A stretch of 64,000 nucleotides of DNA, from positions 124,001 to 188,000 of the forward strand of contig NZ_SRZC01000001.1 in NCBI RefSeq assembly GCF_004792655.1, given 5' to 3'. The position numbers and the translations under genes are program-made. The stretch comes from Palleniella muris. Its GTDB lineage: Bacteria > Bacteroidota > Bacteroidia > Bacteroidales > Bacteroidaceae. How positions within the stretch are numbered: position 1 is the stretch's first letter; each line of letters starts with the position of its first letter. Below the pieces are notes generated by a model, which saw only the letters and a list, made by a program, of their open reading frames with translations, did no database searches and was not told the DNA's origin. Below are positions 60,279-64,000 of this stretch, piece by piece.

Positions 60279-61490
60279 TCATGCGAACACGAGAGTCTCT
60301 ATTGTCTCAGGGCGGAAGAGGTCGTTGGCAACAGCAAGGATGTCGTCTGCCGTGACTCTGTCTATATCCTCGCAGAGAGCACGGACATCCTTCTCCCAGC
60401 CATAGTGCAGGAACGACTTCGCGAAGTCGAGCGTGAAGCCCTCTCGAGAGTCACACGCCAGGGCTATCTGTCCCCTCAACTGACGCTTCGCCTGTTGCAG
60501 TTGGCGAGATGAAAGCGGCTTGTTCATCAGGCGGTCAAGCTCACGTCGCACGATGCGCAGACACCGTTTGACATCGTGAGGGTCACAACCGAAATAGACA
60601 GACCACAGACCTGTGTCGGCGAAACTTGCCATTCCGCTCTCCACGGTGTAGACAAGTCCCTCCTTTTCCCTCAGTGCCATGTTAAGGCGTGAGGACATGG
60701 CAGGACCGCCAAGGATATTGTTGAGGAGGTAAAGCGTGATGCGCCGAGGATGATTTATGTCGTATGCCCTTCGCCCTACAAGCACATGAGCCTGATGAGT
60801 GCCGGTAACGGAGATTTCACTCGCCACGGGCGGCACGAACGGCGGTGTCGGTTCGGCAGGCAGGGCATGTATGTCCTTATGGCATTTCGCCAGCAAACGC
60901 GTAATAGTTGTGAACGAAACATCTCCGTTGATGAAGAAGATGGCATTGTCAGGACGGTAGAGCCGGCGTGTGAAGCGCAAGGCATCGGCGGTGGAGAAGC
61001 CGCGCACAGTGTCTTTTGTGCCAAGGATGCTGTGCCCGAGAGGATGTCCGCGGAAGATGCGGTTCTCAAACTCATCATAGATAAGTTCCGCCGGAGAGTC
61101 GTTGTATGACTCGATTTCATCGCATATAACCTCCTTTTCCTTCTCCAGCTCCGCCTCGGGAAACACCGAGCGGAACACCATGTCGGTCAGCAAATCGACA
61201 GCACGCGGAAGATGTTCCTTAAGGCATGCGCAGTAATATACTGTCGATTGCTTGTTGGTATAGGCGTTAAGCTCGCCGCCGACACTCTCGATGCACTGTA
61301 TCACCTGCCATGCCTTCCTGCCGGAAGTGCCCTTGAACGAGGCGTGCTCACAGAAGTGTGCCAACCCCTCCTCTCCCTGCCGCTCATCCCTTGTGCCCGC
61401 CTTTATGGCGTAACCACAGTAGATTACGTTGCCGGAGGACGGATGATGGATGATGCGGAGACCATTGTCAAGTGTGAAAGTATTATACAT
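60279..61490 (-). CDS. M16-family zinc metallopeptidase
   Basis: A 403-aa protein with the inverted zinc motif HxxEH: His45, Glu48, His49 (AHFCEHASFKG), and the downstream EKEVICDEIESYNDSPAELI helix with its Glu. Such enzymes degrade peptides, for example after protein export, or act as processing peptidases in pairs. The start at 61490 follows the NSS transporter gene by ~45 bases. A partner subunit is not visible in the window. Confidence 0.9.
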   Translation of the reverse strand: MYNTFTLDNGLRIIHHPSSGNVIYCGYAIKAGTRDERQGEEGLAHFCEHASFKGTSGRKAWQVIQCIESVGGELNAYTNKQSTVYYCACLKEHLPRAVDLLTDMVFRSVFPEAELEKEKEVICDEIESYNDSPAELIYDEFENRIFRGHPLGHSILGTKDTVRGFSTADALRFTRRLYRPDNAIFFINGDVSFTTITRLLAKCHKDIHALPAEPTPPFVPPVASEISVTGTHQAHVLVGRRAYDINHPRRITLYLLNNILGGPAMSSRLNMALREKEGLVYTVESGMASFADTGLWSVYFGCDPHDVKRCLRIVRRELDRLMNKPLSSRQLQQAKRQLRGQIALACDSREGFTLDFAKSFLHYGWEKDVRALCEDIDRVTADDILAVANDLFRPETIETLVFA

Positions 61491-61534
61491 CTGTTTTTGG
61501 ATTTTTATTTCTTTTGCCACAGGCAAGCCACTTC

Positions 61535-62917
61535 TTACAGCAGTTCGTTTACGAAAATGACGAGTATAAGCACAGGAATCACCCAACTTACAAGGAAACT
61601 GAACACCTTCGGGAAGCATCCGAGGTCAATCCGTCCGTCATTGGTGAGCATGCGTGTCACCTCCTTCTCACCGAACTTCCGCATCAGAAGGCACATGAAT
61701 ATGCCACCTATCGGCATCGCGAACTTTGCCACAAAGAAGTCGAAAAGGTCAAACAAACCCATACCGAACACTGTCACTCCGCTCCATTCCCCAAAGGACA
61801 TCGAACAGGCAAAACCGGCAACACAGGTCACAATGGCTATGCCTGCAACAGCGTTACGGCGTCTCACGCCGAACCTCTCCGACACGAATGCCGTAGTAAT
61901 CTCAAGCATCGAGATGCTCGAAGTCAGGGCTGCCATGGTGAGAAGAAGGTAGAAAAGCAGCGTGACAACATAGCACAGCCACGGCGTAGCACCAAAGGCC
62001 TGGTTGAAGACATTAGGCAGCGTGATGAACACCAGTGACGGGCCGGCATCAGGATTGATGCCTACGGACATCGCAGCCGGGAAGATTATTATGCCTGCCA
62101 CTATGGCTACCATGGTGTCTATGGCAGCAATGTTGAAGGCATCCTTGACGATGTTCTCCTCGTTTGAGAAGTATGAGGCGTATGTCATAAGGCAGCCGAT
62201 GCCCACGCTCAGCGTGAAAAACGCCTGTCCCATTGCACTCAGAGCCACATCGGTGGTGATTTTCGAGAAATCGGGACAGAAGAGGAACTCCAGACCTTTT
62301 GACGCATTGGGCAGAGAAAGTGAGCAGACGGCAAGGACAAGGAGCAGGATGAAGAGCACCGGCATCATGATTTTTGAGCCGCGCTCTATGCCTTTCTGCA
62401 CGCCCATCACCGTGATTCCTGCGGTGATAATCACGAATGCCACAAGCCATACGACAGGCATCACCGGGTCGGAAGAGAACTCCGCGAAGGCTCTTCCCGT
62501 CTCCTCGACCGTCATTTCCATCATTCCTCCCACTCCGGCAGTGGCGGTGTAGCCGAGAGTCCATCCTGCCACGACACTGTAATAGGAGAACAACACGAAT
62601 CCGGCAAGGACACACATCGCGCCGGTAAGATAGAAAAGGAGGGCGAGAGGCTTGGAGACAGAGACCTCACGGCTGTTGGACAACCGCTTGAAGGTGGCGT
62701 AGCAGTTTGTGCGCGACCGTCTTCCGAGTGCCATCTCGCAGATGAGCACCGGCACAGCCACGGTGATTATGAACCCGATATAAAGCAGTATGAATGCCGC
62801 TCCGCCATGTGCTCCCGTCTCACAGGGGAAGCGCCAGATGTTTCCCAGTCCCACAGCACTGCCTGCAGCGGCAAGAACAGCACCTATGCGCGAATTGAAT
62901 GTTGCTCTGTTATCCAT
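61535..62917 (-). CDS. Sodium-dependent transporter of the NSS (SNF) family
   Basis: A 460-aa protein with about eleven to twelve transmembrane helices. The N-terminal RIGAVLAAAGSAVGLGNIWRF and PCETGAHGGAAFILLY stretches are the typical NSS start with its sodium and substrate site. Family members take up amino acids or amines with sodium; the substrate is not readable. It is the first gene of a unit with the M16 peptidase. Confidence 0.93.
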   Translation of the reverse strand: MDNRATFNSRIGAVLAAAGSAVGLGNIWRFPCETGAHGGAAFILLYIGFIITVAVPVLICEMALGRRSRTNCYATFKRLSNSREVSVSKPLALLFYLTGAMCVLAGFVLFSYYSVVAGWTLGYTATAGVGGMMEMTVEETGRAFAEFSSDPVMPVVWLVAFVIITAGITVMGVQKGIERGSKIMMPVLFILLLVLAVCSLSLPNASKGLEFLFCPDFSKITTDVALSAMGQAFFTLSVGIGCLMTYASYFSNEENIVKDAFNIAAIDTMVAIVAGIIIFPAAMSVGINPDAGPSLVFITLPNVFNQAFGATPWLCYVVTLLFYLLLTMAALTSSISMLEITTAFVSERFGVRRRNAVAGIAIVTCVAGFACSMSFGEWSGVTVFGMGLFDLFDFFVAKFAMPIGGIFMCLLMRKFGEKEVTRMLTNDGRIDLGCFPKVFSFLVSWVIPVLILVIFVNELL

Positions 62918-62944
62918 GCTTTCTTTTTACTTATAATAATGATT

Positions 62945-62984
62945 GCAAGGGTTTGCAACTGCTCTCACAGCCGCAAACCCTTGC
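62945..62984 (-). terminator. Hairpin between the S46 and NSS genes
   Basis: Perfect 12-bp stem GCAAGGGTTTGC/GCAAACCCTTGC with a 16-base loop. It could serve the S46 transcript (leftward) or both directions; T-runs are stronger on the plus side. Confidence 0.65.
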
Positions 62985-63002
62985 TCTTTTGTTCGTTTTG
63001 CC

Positions 63003-64000
63003 TTACTTGTTTATTTCCTTGATAAGGCGGTCTGCCTTACCCCACTTGTCCATCATGAAGAGCATGTAGCGGATGTCCACACAGATACAGCGTGCGAGTT
63101 CCGCATCGAAGAATATGTCTGCAGAGAGAGAATCCCAGTTGCCGTCGAAGGCAAGACCTATCAAACGGTTGTTACCGTCGAACACCGGAGAACCGGAGTT
63201 GCCGCCGGTGATGTCGTTGCTGGTGAGGAAACAGAGGTTCATTGTTCCACTCACAGGGTCATTGTACTGTCCGAAATCCTTCGCAGAGAAGAGTTCGTGC
63301 ATGATTGGCTCTGCATAGTACTCGAAATTATAGTCCTTTCCGGCAGTCTTCTCATCGCCGAGGAGCATCTTCTTGTAGAGTGAAGAAGGCTCTGTGTAGT
63401 AGCTGCTCTTCTTGCCGTTGAGGAGGTATCCGCCCACCTGTCCGTAGGACATGCGGAGCGTGAAGTTGGCATCGGAATAGTGAGGCATATCCTCCTCCAT
63501 GCGAATCTTTGCATCGCAGAGCATGCGCTCCTGGTCGTCGATGGTCTGGAAGATTTCCTCTGTGCCCTTGCGGATAAGCTGCATTGTGGCAAGAAGGTCC
63601 TGGCCCATCTGCACGGCGATGTCGTTCTGCATCTCCTTCTGCACCTTTTTCTTGTTGAAATAGATAGGTTCGGAGGACATCAGGCGTGAGTTGTAGAGCT
63701 TCTCGACATAACCCTTGTAGTCGTTGCCGATGGTCTTGTAGAACTCCGGTACATACTCTGCAGGCACCTGATCCTTATAGTTCTTGAGGAGAGCGGCAAG
63801 CACATCCTTCTCGGTTGCAAGGTCCCAAGTCTCGGAATTGTCCTTGAACTGGTTGTACTGCTTCTTCTTGTTGTCCTCCGGTCCGTAGATTGGGGCACCC
63901 ATGGCGTAGCGCATGGCACGAGTGACAATCTCGTTTGTGCGTCCGAAAGTCTCCATGAAATAGGTCAGAGCCTTGCGCTTGTCCGTCAGTTGGGCATACA
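63003..64000 (-). CDS. S46-family dipeptidyl-peptidase, DPP7-type (partial)
   Basis: The C-terminal ~332 residues are present; the N-terminus lies beyond the window edge. The nucleophile serine is in ITGGNSGSPVFDGNN. Eighteen residues later (FDGNW) is glycine, which in this family corresponds to Gly673 of DPP7, giving broad preference for hydrophobic P1 residues; DPP11 has arginine there and cuts after Asp/Glu. S46 enzymes release dipeptides in the periplasm. No frame problem is seen. Confidence 0.9.
   Translation of the reverse strand, partial: YAQLTDKRKALTYFMETFGRTNEIVTRAMRYAMGAPIYGPEDNKKKQYNQFKDNSETWDLATEKDVLAALLKNYKDQVPAEYVPEFYKTIGNDYKGYVEKLYNSRLMSSEPIYFNKKKVQKEMQNDIAVQMGQDLLATMQLIRKGTEEIFQTIDDQERMLCDAKIRMEEDMPHYSDANFTLRMSYGQVGGYLLNGKKSSYYTEPSSLYKKMLLGDEKTAGKDYNFEYYAEPIMHELFSAKDFGQYNDPVSGTMNLCFLTSNDITGGNSGSPVFDGNNRLIGLAFDGNWDSLSADIFFDAELARCICVDIRYMLFMMDKWGKADRLIKEINK

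Overview
The window looks like chromosomal DNA of a Bacteroidales bacterium, most likely Prevotellaceae. The reasons are the repeated TAnnTTTG promoter boxes, the gene orders dut-TPR-DUF4292-envC and rimP-nusA-infB, many outer-membrane and SCxx-type lipoproteins, LytS/LytTR and TPR-HTH regulators, and an S46 dipeptidyl-peptidase. These are family recognitions made by reading the translations. No database search was run.

Layout. 0.1-3.4 kb (minus): dprA, thioesterase, LOG-family protein, DUF2851. 3.6-8.7 kb (plus): OmpA-type porin, DEAD-box helicase, dusB, tRNA-Glu, rpsT. 9.1-12.5 kb (minus): accessory locus 1, with a regulator fragment, a DUF3244-like secreted protein, a small cysteine-containing secreted protein, a CxxC/propeller protein and a frameshifted membrane-protein gene. 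12.7-14.2 kb: ECF sigma factor with a putative anti-sigma factor and a Spy-like protein. 14.4-18.9 kb: dut-TPR-DUF4292-envC. 19-20.4 kb: dGTPase. 20.8-30.4 kb: accessory cluster with three unrelated proteases (C11 clostripain, S41, S8), an outer-membrane barrel, a lipoprotein, a membrane protein and a divergent TPR-AraC regulator. 31-33.4 kb: NUDIX regulator with ADP-ribosylglycohydrolase, then a HepT/MntA toxin-antitoxin pair. 33.6-38.3 kb: rimP-nusA-infB. 38.6-43.7 kb: secreted flavodoxin, recO, a nested palindromic element, WYL and AraC regulators, and a lipoprotein behind a poly-C tract. 44-51.4 kb: rnhB, sufS, CYTH, prfB, fadD and argE. 51.3-52.4 kb: a toxin-antitoxin islet between two copies of the argE 3' end. 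52.7-55.6 kb: LytS/LytTR system and an outer-membrane protein. 56.7-59.9 kb (plus): accessory locus 2, a decayed relative of locus 1. 60.3 kb to the end: M16 peptidase, NSS transporter and S46 peptidase, the last cut by the window edge.

The strongest unexplained signal is the relationship between loci 1 and 2. Each has a C-terminal TPR-HTH regulator sequence, then two GTAC-N5-GTAC boxes 69-70 bp apart, then a TAnnTTTG promoter at the same distance from the nearer box, then a DUF3244-like secreted protein gene, and further down a ~100-aa membrane protein gene. Genes in both loci are broken in different ways. Other structure includes a dispersed family of 22-bp tandem repeats built on AAAGGTnACC, found at several gene ends and rearrangement junctions.

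Promoter calls rest on the Bacteroidetes -7 consensus TAnnTTTG and, where visible, a -33 TTG/TTTG. All start sites are inferred. Start codons were chosen from signal peptides, domain starts, promoter positions and gene overlaps, because Shine-Dalgarno sequences are generally weak in this group.
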